NCBI GenBank assembly: GCA_003254905.1
Contig: QANU01073111.1
Coordinates: 418,097-482,096 of the forward strand
Source: Nissolia schottii
Lineage: Eukaryota; Streptophyta; Magnoliopsida; Fabales; Fabaceae
Length of the DNA: 64,000 nucleotides
Direction of reading: 5' to 3'
Part shown: in pieces, positions 37,284 through 50,245 of the stretch
Numbering within the stretch: the stretch's first letter is position 1
How the letters are laid out: the number at the start of each line of letters is the position of its first letter
Translations under genes and position numbers: made by a program
The notes under the pieces: model-generated
The model's database searches: none
Seen by the model: only the letters and a program-made list of their open reading frames with translations
Told to the model about the DNA's origin: nothing

Positions 37284-38086
37284 NNNNNNNNNNNNNNNNN
37301 NNNNNNNNNNNNNNNNNNNNNNNNNNNNNNNNNNNNNNNNNNNNNNNNNNNNNNNNNNNNNNNNNNNNNNNNNNNNNNNNNNNNNNNNNNNNNNNNNNNN
37401 NNNNNNNNNNNNNNNNNNNNNNNNNNNNNNNNNNNNNNNNNNNNNNNNNNNNNNNNNNNNNNNNNNNNNNNNNNNNNNNNNNNNNNNNNNNNNNNNNNNN
37501 NNNNNNNNNNNNNNNNNNNNNNNNNNNNNNNNNNNNNNNNNNNNNNNNNNNNNNNNNNNNNNNNNNNNNNNNNNNNNNNNNNNNNNNNNNNNNNNNNNNN
37601 NNNNNNNNNNNNNNNNNNNNNNNNNNNNNNNNNNNNNNNNNNNNNNNNNNNNNNNNNNNNNNNNNNNNNNNNNNNNNNNNNNNNNNNNNNNNNNNNNNNN
37701 NNNNNNNNNNNNNNNNNNNNNNNNNNNNNNNNNNNNNNNNNNNNNNNNNNNNNNNNNNNNNNNNNNNNNNNNNNNNNNNNNNNNNNNNNNNNNNNNNNNN
37801 NNNNNNNNNNNNNNNNNNNNNNNNNNNNNNNNNNNNNNNNNNNNNNNNNNNNNNNNNNNNNNNNNNNNNNNNNNNNNNNNNNNNNNNNNNNNNNNNNNNN
37901 NNNNNNNNNNNNNNNNNNNNNNNNNNNNNNNNNNNNNNNNNNNNNNNNNNNNNNNNNNNNNNNNNNNNNNNNNNNNNNNNNNNNNNNNNNNNNNNNNNNN
38001 NNNNNNNNNNNNNNNNNNNNNNNNNNNNNNNNNNNNNNNNNNNNNNNNNNNNNNNNNNNNNNNNNNNNNNNNNNNNNNNNNNNNNN
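37284..38086. other. Assembly gap (N run, about 803 bp)
   Basis: Undetermined bases; any open frame across this interval is meaningless. The missing first exon of the P450 gene could be here or further upstream. Confidence 1.
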
Positions 38087-38390
38087 AATAGTTTAAGTGT
38101 AACTTTTAAAATTAGTCTGATCTCTTAATTTTTATTATTGTTTTGATCTTTTTAATCCCCACCCGCGCTCTCTTAATGCTTATCTCTAAATGTTCTAAAA
38201 TGACATTTTTTATTAATATGATATATACTTATGAAAAAAAATTAGGTTTTATAAATGAACAATCATTTAAAAAGGGAGGGAGTATTTCACAAATTCAATG
38301 GTAAGCTTTTTCCCGGTATTATTAAGTCTTACACTTAAATTTGGGCAAGCAAGAGGCTAACAGGGAGGGGCCTAAAAATGGGGAAATTAA

Positions 38391-39137
38391 TACCAATAAG
38401 CTAAGTGAGTCTATGGATTAGATGCTAGAGCTTGATTAAAAACTGACAATAAATATATGAGTTCTCTCAATTATATACTTCTCACTTAGTTCATCACCAA
38501 TTAATGTGCGACTTTTTCTTACACTCACACTTTAAAACCTAACAATCTCCTCTTCAAGTGTGAGACCCAACACCCTAGTATTCAATTTCAATATGACCAC
38601 CATTAACAAATACTCCACTAGGCCAATATGAATCACCGACTTTGATACCACTTGATGGGTCGATGAACTAAGTGAAAAACTAGACAAACGAGACATATGC
38701 CACATTTTAACTTAAAACCTTAATACTATATTTGGAAGAATGACAAGGAAGGAAGGGTTCTATTTAATTAAAAGTGTGTTTGAGAGTATTATTAAAGGAG
38801 GGAGGGGGATGACCATTGAGGCACCTTGTCCCTCCCTTGCCACTCAAATCCCGCAATTTTTATCCCTCCAAATTAAGGGGTGGCTTGTCTCACAGTTTTT
38901 CCTTTCCATACTTCATTAAATATGCTTTGTATCCAAACAAGGGAGTGATTTAATTTGTGTCTCTCCACTCATCTCTCTCTCCTAGTCCATTAATAGTCAT
39001 ACCATTCTATTATCTAAAAAACTCTTAACCTAAGATAATGAATATATAAATTCTCTGACTTATATACCATCCACTTAGTACATCACCAATCAATCAATGT
39101 GAAACCTTTTGCAACACTCACTTGAAAATGAAAATCA
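38391..39137 (-). mobile_element. TRIM-like LTR element with a nested insertion, minus orientation
   Basis: The complement of an initiator-Met primer site (ACTTTGATACCA, 38639-38650) lies 2 bp from an LTR-like start TGATGGG (38653). The opposite end of the roughly 100-bp internal region has the complement of a purine tract (ATCTCCTCTTCAAG, 38545-38558) next to an LTR end AACA. LTR-like blocks share TTCTC...TTATATAC...CACTTAG and ACATCACCAAT-type phrases at about 38460-38544 and 39045-39115. The right LTR is interrupted by about 200-270 bp beginning TTTGGAAGAATG near 38731, with inverted GGAGGG/CCCTCC blocks, apparently a small MITE. The outer ends are approximate. Confidence 0.5.
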
Positions 39138-41671
39138 TCCGAAGCATGCACACAAGAATTAAGTAATCAAACCCCAAACCGAGCAAGTAACAAAGCCTGG
39201 CATACGATAACTAAGTCTCATTATACAACTTTTTCTGAAAAATTTCGGTGAAACAAAATTCTAAGAGAGAAAAGAATCACTAAGCTAAAGCAAGTTAAGG
39301 ATACACTACAAAACCAATACAATATAGGGTCACACCCAAGGCATGACAAGCCTCATGAATCCAAGCCAATAATAACCTGAAACCCACACAAGACAGCCAA
39401 GGGATAATACAAACAGCTTGCACACCCAAATAAATTATAACATGAACCCACAAAAGAAACAAAAACGGCCGAACAGACCGCCAATCAAGCCAACATGCCA
39501 AACAGCCACCTGGACAGCAGCCCAGGAAACCGAAACCAGGAGAGCGGAAGCATAGATAATAGTTTATAATTTCAATCATTATTAAAACGACTTTTTTTCT
39601 CTATCTTTTTTGCATATATTTATTTATTTATTTGAGTAAACCACATTATATGTGTTTTAATACATTATATATGTTTTAGTAAGAATTAAACACAACTCTT
39701 TTAATTTATTCCTCAACACAATACTAAAGAAAATGTCATTTGAGAGCTGCTTAAATGCTCTCAACATTATTAAAACTAGTTTTCTCATTAAAAATTTGAA
39801 TTATTATATTGCCCGTATACTTGCAGCTCAAGGGAGAAATAAAAGAGGGGTTAGTTTATAAAGAGAGAGAGAGAGAGAGAGGAGTTACGTCACTTATGGC
39901 TAGTATTAGAGAACCCATATTTTGTCAATCAAATTTTTATTGGTAAGATATAAAGTATTAAGTACAAAAACATTTTGTATAAAATAAATGCAACTTTTGT
40001 ACTAATAAATAAATAAAATAAATCCAAGTCCTCTCGGATCTGAGTCAGCCATACTCTCCTATGATCAAAGCCATTACTGATGCTATGAATGCAAAGTGAT
40101 CTATTTAGAGAAGCAAATTTTTGTGTTGATGCCATAGTCAAACATAGGCATAATTTACCATTAGGTTTCCACGTATTTAGAGATGTTCAACATTTTCTTT
40201 TCTTTGTTTTGTTAGCTGATGAGACTAATATCCTTTTTTCTTATTACTGGGAGTGTAATTTTATTTTGGTTTAAGTATTTTCTCACCCTACTGTTTATAT
40301 ATATATATATAAAAGAAAGTGGTTTGACCAATGTCGAGCTATATATTATCTTGTATCTAACGCTATTGTTCACGGCAGAGTTCATGTTAATTAAGGGTTT
40401 ATTTGAAATGTCATAATAAAATAAATTAATAAAATACACAATAACTTGATCAATTATGTGGTGTGATCAATATAAACTTATCTATTAAAATTCTATTATA
40501 TGTAAAAAAAAGGTGAATAATTTAATCTAGCTTAAAGAAGCATGATAAAGTTTGATCAGCGTTTAATGTATAAATCACTTTTAATATTTTATTTTATTTT
40601 ATTACATAAAATAAATAATATTAATTTTAAAATATATTATTAAATAATAAATAAAGTAAAAATTTTATTTAATTAGTTAATATAATAATAATATTATCAA
40701 CAAATATATATATATTTTAAATAAATAAGATTTAATATAAAAATCAAATATTTGATATTATAAAAAAATATTAATTATTAAAATAAATAAATAAATACTT
40801 CATAATATTTAGTATACATATAATTCTACATAATAAAAATTTAAAATAGTATTAACTAATAAATAAATTATTAAATTTACTTTAAAAATTGAATAATTGA
40901 GGAAAATTATTTTTTAATTTAATTGAAATTTTATATATTAATTTTATAAATTAATATTCTTAATTATACTTTTAAAATTAAATAATTACCAAAAAATTAT
41001 GTTTTTTATTATTTAAATTTTGAATAGTAAAATGAGTGAATATTGATAATAATATGCTTTTTATTTAAAATTTATATTTAAATAATTCATAAAATTATTA
41101 TTTTATAATATCATATAATATTAAAATTTATGAAGCTTTATATTACCTGACTTTATTCTGTCAGAGATTATAAACTGCCCTAAGTCACATAGAATATACC
41201 ACCAGCATTATTAAGTACCCTGAAAAAAGGCAAGAGATGCAAGACCCTATCTCGAATTCTTATATTGGTGTACGACCGAATGTTAAGTTTTGACAAATAG
41301 ATTAGGACTTGTCACCTACAGTCCTTTACAGCTGTTTTTCTCTCCCAATTTGGATATTGATAGTGGCTTGTGGACAAGATTAATTTGCAATATTGAAGCA
41401 GGCCGTAGTATATAATACAACTACATGCTAATGGAGTTATTAGAGCATTATTGAGTACGGGTTTAGGATTTATCAAAAAGTTTATTGCGTACGGGTCATC
41501 ATCTAGATCGGGGCCCATTTAATCAAATATGGACGAACATCAAGTACTCTCTCCATCATTATCATCAAAATTATTGCAAAATAGTGTTCATTATAAGTGT
41601 ATCGAACAATTAATGATTAGGTAATATATGAATCTAATAAACTCGTACGACATTTATATCTGGACTTGCAG
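39138..41671. other. Spacer upstream of the P450 exons; extremely AT-rich core
   Basis: No P450 N-terminal exon was recognised here. 40560-41140 is almost pure A/T. A (GA)n run occurs near 39861-39882 and (TA)n near 40296-40311. The ORFs seen are short and featureless. Confidence 0.5.
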
Positions 41672-44600
41672 GCCTATTGTACACTTACTCTACAGGGATT
41701 AAACAACACCTCTATGTGAACGAACCGGAGCTAGTGAGGGAAATGAACACATTAATGACTTTGGATTTGGGTAAGCCTAGTCACATAACAACCAACCTCA
41801 CACCCTTGCTAGGCAATGGCATTTTAAGAGCCAATGGGCAAAATTGGGCTCATCAAAGGAAACTTATTGCAGCTGAGTTCTTCATGAACAAAGTTAAGGT
41901 ATATAAATATCTCTATACATGTCACAACCTTATCTATTTATATTTTTTTGGTTTCAATTTATTAGAATTTGTTTTTGCGCACCACATGTCAGGCTTCTTT
42001 ATCTTAGCGAAAGTGATCCTAACTAACAAATGAAAATAATCTTACATCAATCATATGTATCTGGAAGAGTCTTGTTGGACATTTTTTTATACACAAATGT
42101 TACATTTGTGCCGGTTGGTGGCAACATTTTCATCTATAAGCAGAGATGGGCCCCCAGAAGAGGTGCAAAAGGAAGCCCCGCCTTGCAAGATATTCTGAGT
42201 GATGTGTGCGCTAGTGGTAGCAAATGTGCTGTTGGTATAGAAGGAAATGAAAATGAGTGCAATGGATCAGATGTACCCCACCTGAAAGGGCAATGCTTTC
42301 TATACATAACTAATTATCGTATAAATCAATTTATAAGATAATAAGTTAGGTCTTCCAAACATCTTTTTATTTAGAATATTATTAGAATCTATGTTAACCT
42401 TTTAAGTAAGCCTCAAAACTAGTTCATCTTAAATTGTGTCAGCTAAATGAGTTTTTTAAGAAATACAACATGCAATTATATTTGTACTAAATGCCAATAC
42501 AAGATTAATTGAGTGGTAGGCAAACTCATTCCTTTTTTTCTTTTTTCAAGGATTTTAGGTTTAAGACCTAAAAAACCAATTAAAAGAGATAACCATAATT
42601 CTTTGAGGGAGATTTGTCAGTTTCACTAGTAATGAAGTGAAACATCTCCCCTAAATACAGACATAATAAGTCTCTTGATTTAAGAGGAATAATGGGGGGG
42701 GGGGTTACCTTTATTCTGGCCAACTAAATAAATAAATAATGAATCAAGTAACCGAATAATATCTAGGCTCTGGCCTCTGGATATAGATAAGTCATTGGGT
42801 GTATGAAAATGAAATGTGGTATTTGCCAATTTGGCGATACATGAAGGGAAACGTGGTAGGGACAGTAGTGAATATGATGAAGTGAAGTTGATCATGGCAT
42901 GGGATATGCAGGGGATGGTGGGCCTAATGATAGAGTCAGCGCAGCCGTTACTAACCAAATGGGAGAAGTTAATTGATGAGGGCAATGGCACAGCAGAGGT
43001 TAAAGTTGATGAAGATTTGAGGAGCTTAGCAGCTGATGTTATTTCAAGGGTTTGTTTTGGCCATTCTTATTCTAAGGGAAAGGAGGTATTTGATAAGATT
43101 AGAACGATGCAGAAGGCCATGTCCAAGCACGGTACCTTCCTTTTTGGAGTCAGAAGTCTCAGGTACGCTCATGTCTAACACACTCCATGTTGATCCATAA
43201 ATCTTTGTTATACAACTCTCAATTGTACATGTACTACAATAAAATTGTGAGAAATTAGTATATGCCTCTCGGTGTAAAAGATTTGTATACTACAATGCAT
43301 CTAAAATATTGACTTTTTTTTTTAGAAGAAGAGAATTTATTGGAGAGAGAAAACAATTAAGAGTATAAATTATACTTGTGATGTATGAATTATTTACACA
43401 ATAATATACATAAGAATTTTTCGTAATAAGTGAGTCTATTACTGAGTTCTATATCCTTAGCTCACATAAAAGAAATATATGTCCTTGTTATTCATTTGAA
43501 AATTCTTGGATAAATATAATTTTACCAATTCACATTTAGCTAAACATACAAAAATTAATTGAACACATTCACATGTGAGTTATCTATACTAATAATAAAG
43601 GAGATTTATTACTTTAACAAGTATTTGGTGCCAAAATTTCTTTATTATTTTTACCATCTTCACTAATTTTATTTACTATTTTTTCACCCACTTTCTACTC
43701 ATCCACCTTATCTCACATTAATATTTTTTTAAAAACTACTTGATCTCACTCTCTTCTTGTTTTAAGTATTAATTTTGTATTAGTTATTCATTAAATTAAT
43801 ATAAATGAAATCGTGCATCAACACTTGATAGACACGAGGTGTTGTCAAAACCCGCTAATATTAAATAAGGTATAGGACTAAATTATTGTGTACTTAAATA
43901 TGAGCTTAAAAATTGTGTTAAGTAAGAATTTTTCTATTGAGTACATAAAATATTGTCCATCCTTAAATTTTATACATGCACATCAAGTTATAAACAAAAA
44001 TGATTTACGCTTATACATACTGTTTAAAAATCTTACATATGACAATACATGTTTGTACAATATAAAACTTTTACTTTAGGGCGCATCAAGATTAAGTTCT
44101 TAAATGTTAGTGAACAATGTACTAAAATCAATCCTTCATGTTAATATTATTCATAGAGATCGTACACTTACACGAATATATTAAGCGTATCTTGGACTGA
44201 GATAGTATTAGCATTTTCCCATCAAATTAAGTTACTACTAATCAAGGGATAAGATTGTATCAATTGCATGGCATCCAGTGACAAACTACAATTCTGGAAA
44301 AAGAAGGAAAACGAAATTACTATAATGGAGAGAGAGGTAGAGTCACTGATTTGGGAGTTAGTGGAGAAACGGAAGGAGACAACCTCATCAGAAAAGGATC
44401 TGATGCAGTTGCTACTTGAAGCAGCTACGAGTGATGAGGGCATAGGGAAGGACCTTGCCAAGAGATTCATTGTTGATAATTGCAAGAACATATACTTTGC
44501 TGGCCATGAAACCATTGCAGTCACAGCATCTTGGTGTTTGATGCTTCTTGCTATGTACCCGAAGTGGCAGGCTCGGGTAAGGTCAGAGGTCGCTCAAGTT

Positions 44601-46247
44601 TTCCCCAGTGGCATACCAGATGCTGATTCTGTCCCCCTCTTGAAAACGGTATGTACATCAAAGTTTAACTTTATCTAAGTGCATGTGTGGAATTGATATT
44701 TTGTATTTGCTATGAGCGTGAATCTATTTTTAATTAAAATTGCCTTTTACACAATTAAATTCACATTTATTTATTTATTTAAGTAGGGTGTATTGTGTTT
44801 CAAGTGTAAATGTAAATGCCCATGTCAATGAATAATGGATTAACAGAAGAGTATATATGTATGTGTGTGTGTGTGTATATATATATATATTTTAAGGATC
44901 TATAAACTTATTGTCTTAAAGTTTTAGATTAAGATGTGATGTCTAATCCATTTTCATGTCTCACTTAACTTGTTGATTTAATCTCTTCTAATTTTAAATT
45001 ATTCCTCACTATTTTAGCCCAACAATTCACATTGTTAGGGACAAGACATACCAAAAGGAAAGCAAGACCTAGATATCCCCAATATACTCATCAAATTTGA
45101 GCTCAACCAAACTACATATGACTCTCCATTTGACAATTTGATCACAGTTGTGCAAACCAAAAAAAGATAGCACTGAATGCCAATTTTATTCTCTTTTTGT
45201 CCTCTAATTTAAAACTCTATCATTATTCACTTATTATTAAAGTGACTTTTGACCTAATCCTTATCACTCATAATCACAAATGAAAATCACTCCTTAAGTC
45301 AACCAATAATTTAAACTGTTTTCACATAAGAAGGAATCTTAAACCCAACCATCATCACATATTAATTTACGTGTTGATAAAGGATTGTACCAACAGAACA
45401 TTTGTCAATTATATAATTTTGTGAGCATTTAGACATTTGAAGAATTTTGTGAATTATTTGTGATTTGATAGCGAATTTGCTTGGGTGAATCATGCTTTAA
45501 TAAATACAAATTTCAGTTATACGTTAAGAAAACTGCTTAATAGCAGGATGAAATTGTGCACGATCACTGCACGAAACTAATTCAAGCCATTGATCTTCTT
45601 TATTCATTTGACTATTCAACTTTTGTTAATTGAAAGGCGTAAAATAACTTTTACGTTGTGTCTTGTCATGCAAAATGCTATATTTTAAAAAAGATTTGTT
45701 ATCACACCCTTTACTATACATACTAGAAACCGTAATTAAAATCTACAATTATTTATACACTAGTTACTGGATGGATTAAAAACACATATTTTACGCTGAG
45801 ATTAATTATTATTGGTTGCAGTTAACTATGGTGATTCAAGAAGCGCTACGTTTATACCCACCAGCAGCTTTTGTGTCAAGGGAGGCATACCAAGACATTC
45901 AAATCGGAACCCTCCACGTCCCCAAAGGCGTTGTTTTATGGACTCTGATTCCAACCATGCACAGGGACCCTGAGATTTGGGGCCCAGATTCCAACGAGTT
46001 CAAGCCAGAGAGGTTCACCGATGGCCTCTCCAACGCTTGCAAGTATCCCCAATCGTACGCGCCGTTTGGGTTGGGCCCACGGTTGTGCTTGGGGAAGAAC
46101 TTTGCAATGGTTCAGTTGAAGGTTGTGCTGGCGCTAATCATCTCAAGGTTCAGTTTTTCGTTGTCACCTAATTATAAGCATTCCCCTGCTTTTAGCATGA
46201 TTGTTGAGCCAGGGCATGGTGTTCACATACTCATTCAGAAGCTTTGA
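41672..46247 (+). CDS. Cytochrome P450, CYP714-type, first exon not found
   Basis: Visible exons: 41672-41898, 42912-43162, 44279-44648, 45822-46247 (about 424 codons). The first visible exon opens in phase 2 with [16 protein letters not shown] and carries [19 protein letters not shown], typical of CYP714 enzymes. Later come the oxygen-binding I-helix AGHET ([13 protein letters not shown]), the K-helix E-A-L-R, FKPERF, and the haem loop [14 protein letters not shown] with its cysteine ligand. CYP714 enzymes are ER-bound monooxygenases, several of which oxidise and inactivate gibberellins; the substrate here is inferred only from family. The N-terminal 90-100 residues (membrane anchor, proline hinge) are missing. 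Around the exon 2/3 join the usual LPT-type segment also seems shortened, so this may be a pseudogene. Introns hold a Helitron and an unexplained GC-rich block. Confidence 0.8.
43583..43858. mobile_element. Non-autonomous Helitron in a P450 intron (276 bp)
   Basis: It begins TCTATACTAATAATAAAGG directly after A and ends CCCGCTAA directly before T, the A|T insertion site and 5'-TC...CTRR-3' ends of Helitrons. A hairpin CAACAC...GTGTTG lies about 10 nt before the 3' end. No coding capacity. It lies wholly within the intron between 43162 and 44279, so it need not disturb the protein. Confidence 0.75.
44853..44891. repeat. Microsatellite (TG)n(TA)n
   Basis: TATGTATGTG followed by TG and then TA dinucleotide runs within the last P450 intron. 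Confidence 0.9.
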
Positions 46248-48230
46248 ATCGGAGCTCTTGTCACAGATTATATTAGTCAACTTTAATGTCCCAAGTATTT
46301 TGGGTTTTCTTTGTATGTGGAATGTGTGTTCGTAGGAATAAATCTCATCATAAACTTCTGACTTGTGATTTTAGGAGAGTTCCTTTTTTCACTTTGGTTC
46401 TCTTCTCTTATATACACACATATCCATCCATTATACCTAGCTAGTATGTACAACTGCTTAGTGTTTACTGGCAAATTGTTGGCTGAGTGGCAAGTACTTT
46501 AATTCCTCGCAAAGAAGAGGACACGATCGGTGCCCATAAAAACACTTATTTTGGGGAGAGAAAAATGAAAGTAGACACTAAAATTAAACTTTGAAATGTT
46601 ACAGGGACTACCAAGAAAGTAAGTATGATCGTTTCATCACTCAGATATGCTCATACACCAATCATGATCGGAGGATGAAATGCGTTCATGCATAGAACGA
46701 AGAAAAACACAGGTAATTATATTGTTAATTATAAACTTGTCAAAAGGAAAACAAAATTCGCAAAGAAATTAAGGGGAAAAGAATGCAAGAAACACCAAAC
46801 TTTTGAAAATGGTAGCCGTAAGTATACATCTAATTATCAGTCAATTAGACAAGTATTAGTAAACAACACTAATCTCATTAAAAAAAAGTGTTTTTGGGTT
46901 TGTTTTTGTGATTTATTGAAGGAAATAGTGAAACTATAAAATTCAGTTTTCAGTTTTCACTTATTTCTTCACAAAATTTTAAAAACAATAAATCGTGAAA
47001 ATGAAAACTAAAATCAATCTAATGTTCCGTAAACGTGAGACAAAAAATATGAAGATAGTGAAATAAAAATATGTTTGGAGAAGAAAGCAAAAATATAAAG
47101 AAATCAAAATAATTTTATTTAACTAATTTTTGTACATTCATAAAAAGAAATACAAAAGACATGTTTAAGATAATTTTTAAACTAATTTCTGTATCTTTAA
47201 AATGAAAAAATGTGAAATGCATCTTTGTCGTTCATGCATCTCGATATTTTTTATCTTAAAATACTTATCAAATGCTATCATATTAATCAAAATCATCCAT
47301 ATCTAAACTCAAGAAGTTGTTTAAGAAAAATCATTTAAACCAACCAAGTACGTCGGTTATTAAAAAACTTTATGTTCAAAGAAAACTTTTGATCATCCTG
47401 AAGTGTCCTATTTAAGGAGCGTTCTTACCTGAACTAAGTCAAGTTATAGACTAAAATGATCTAGGTAATATTTTGTTGTAAAAAAATAGTAAAATTATTA
47501 TCTTGTCCCTGACTATTCTCTCTTTCTTTTCTTCTCTCCCACCTCCACCGACCCTCGCTGCTACTGCTTCCGTCTGGCGTCAGCGACGCCTCCACCTCCA
47601 AACCCGAGGTCTAGCCACTGACCCACCATCGTTGCACTGGCCTCTGCTCTCAACCGGAAAAAAAACTTCCCTCCACGAATTTTTACTAGAGTGCGGCCAC
47701 AATAATATTGACGATGACCACCGATTTCAAGGAGTCTCATAGTCGACATCTAAGTCCAAGGCACAGAAGAAGTGCTCCATCGTCGAGATCCGGGAGGGAG
47801 ATTACGGGTATGGGGACTGGCTGCCATATATGGTTCGACAGGAGTCACAACAGTTAGGCAAAAACCCATGACCATTGTGGAGTGAACTGGCAAGCACGAT
47901 GTTTGCTTGCAGATCTAGTTCTGTACGTTGTCATTTTGATTGGTGGTGGTTTAATTTTGTAAAAATGGGTTTGTTGCATATTCATCTTGTAAATGTCGAT
48001 GAATCCAAAAATTTTCTATTTTGTTTTTGGAAACCCAGAAACCTACTAATTTTGTTTTGGTTCTAAAAATGGGAAATTTGTTTTTGGGCATCAAATACGA
48101 GCATATCGATTTTATGGCTTTTTTTTTAAATAAATATTTTTAGGGATTATTCTTTTGATTTTTTGGTTATCCTTATTTTTTCTAGTTGATTTTTCAAAGC
48201 ATGAAGTTTCTAGTTGGATCTTTTGAGCGG
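46248..48230. other. Intergenic; 3' flank of P450 and unassigned GC-rich patch
   Basis: The first 200 bp after the stop should hold the P450 3'UTR. Positions about 47515-47760 are GC-richer with a 79-codon ORF of no recognisable family. No bounded element was found. Confidence 0.4.
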
Positions 48231-48239
48231 CCATCGTAG
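48231..48239. repeat. 9-bp target-site duplication of MULE-B, left copy
   Basis: CCATCGTAG; the right copy at 62329-62337 is CCATTATAG, 7 of 9 identical. Imperfect, as expected for an old insertion. Confidence 0.55.
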
Positions 48240-48521
48240 GAGCATTTCACTAAAATACCTTTCTTAGTCAAACAAATTATTAAAATGTCTTTGTTTTCAA
48301 ACATTTTACAGGAATACTCCTGTTTTGGTTGACGTGGCATTTGCAGCAGCGTGGTGAGCCACGTAGGATTTGCCAACCCGCCTGGCGAATGTGACCCTAA
48401 TTCGCCAACTCTACTGCCGAATCCAATAGAATTTCGCCAATGTGGACGTCACATTTTCAAAAAATACGCCAAACGGATTGGCGAATTCAATACGAATTTG
48501 CCATCTGCTTTGGTGAATTTT
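48240..48521 (+). repeat. Left terminal inverted repeat of MULE-B
   Basis: Pairs with 62085-62328 in inverted orientation. It contains several TTCGCCA/TGGCGAA words, a likely subterminal transposase-binding pattern (inference). Confidence 0.8.
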
Positions 48522-48559
48522 TCCTCGTGTAATTTTACATTTATATCCGTGCTTGCTTA

Positions 48560-49940
48560 CCCTAACCCAAATTAATAACCCTAATCCTATAAATTAACCT
48601 AACCTTACCCATAACCCTAGTCACAATTGTAATCTTAATAATTAAACTAAAACCCTAACTGTAACCCTAAACACTAAAAACAAACCCTGCTCATAATCTT
48701 TAAACTCCTAACTCTAACACTAAACCTAAATTTAACCCTAAGCACTAAATTACAAACACTTACCTTAACCTTGATTGTCAAAACCCTAACCTTAATAATC
48801 AAACAAAAATCATAATCGTAAATCCTTATCAAATGCTAACCCTAAATCCTAACAAACAAACCCCAAAAATCCCTAACCCTAATATTTAAAACCCTAACAC
48901 TAAACTTAAACTTAACCCAAGCACTAAAACTACAAACCTTACCCATAACCCTAATCGTAATAAGCAAAACCCTAACCCTAATAATCAAACCAAAACCCCA
49001 ACCACAAAAACAAAGCCTAACACTAACCCAAAAACCATAACTGCAAATCATAATCAAACCCTAATCAAACACTAAACCTAAACCCTAAAAACAAACTTTA
49101 AACCCTAAAAATAAACTCTAACCCTAATCTTTAAAACCCTAACCATAAAACTAACACTAAACCTAACCCTAAGCACTAAAAACTATAAACACTAACCCTA
49201 ATCATAATACACAAAATCCTAACCCTAATAATCAAATCCTAACCTTAACCACAAAAACAAAGCCTAACACTAACCCTAACTCTAGTAATCAAACAAAAAC
49301 CATAACCGTAAACCATAATCAAACACTAACCCTAAACCCTAAAAACAAACCCTAACCCAAATCTTTAAAACCCTAGCCATAATACTAAACCTAGACTTAA
49401 CCCTAAGCACTAAGACCTATAAACCCTAACCCTACACATAATAAGCAAAACCCTAACACTAATACTCAAATCCTAACCCTAACCACAAAAACAAAGACTA
49501 ACACTAACCCTAACCCTAACTATAGTAATCAAACAAAAATCATAACCATAAACCATAATCAAACACTAACTATAAACCCTAAAAAATAAACCTTAAACCC
49601 TAAAAACAAACCCTAACCATAATCTTCAAAACCCTAACCATAACCTAACCCTAACACTACGCACTAAAAACTATAAACCCTAACCTAAATCGTAAACCAT
49701 AATCAAACTCTAATTAAACACTAACCCTAAACTGTAAAAAACAAACCATAAACCCTACAAATAAACCCTAACCCTAATCTTTAAGACCCTACCTAACCTT
49801 AACCCTACACACTAAAAACTATAAACCCTAACCTTAATCATAAACCATAATTAAAATCTAATCAAACACTAATCCTAAAAAGCCCTAAAAAACAAACCTT
49901 AAACCCTAAAAACAAACCATAAACCTAATAGTCTTAGCTA
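48560..49940 (+). repeat. Degenerate telomere-like array with ~240-bp higher-order period
   Basis: About 1.4 kb made of variants of AACCCTAAA and AACCCTAAC, close to the plant telomere unit CCCTAAA. A phrase ACAAAAACAAAG recurs near 49011, 49258 and 49492, giving a higher-order unit of about 235-247 bp. It sits just inside the left TIR of MULE-B, so it is interstitial and part of the element rather than a chromosome end. Confidence 0.8.
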
Positions 49941-50245
49941 CTTTTGTTTTTCGCCAGTTTGCCTTGCCTACCATTGTTAAAAAATGAAAGAACTAAACAA
50001 TTCATCATAGTGCGCTCCCATATAATTTTCCATTCCCAAAGACCAAAATCATATTTAATGGCACCAAGAGCAAAAATAGTAATCTTTTGTCACTTATAAT
50101 CTTGATTATGATAATAAGTTCTTATATAATAAAAAATTGCACATTTATATAAAATTACATATAATAAAATACATAAGTCAAAAGTACATTACATAACTTA
50201 AAATACAAAGCCAAAAAAACCCTAAAATTAAACCTAACAAAGTCA
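49941..50245. other. Spacer between telomere-like array and PMD pseudogene
   Basis: AT-rich; on the minus strand it would be the 3' flank of the PMD gene. Nothing else recognised. Confidence 0.4.

Noticed and set aside
37251..38096. 281-codon plus-strand ORF
   Set aside because: It is almost entirely made of undetermined bases in the assembly gap.
42030..42341. Additional P450 exon
   Set aside because: The encoded peptide has no P450 similarity and the flanking exons join in phase without it.
48560..49940. True telomere end or terminal assembly artefact
   Set aside because: Unique-sequence genes and transposon TIRs flank it on both sides and the units are strongly degenerate.
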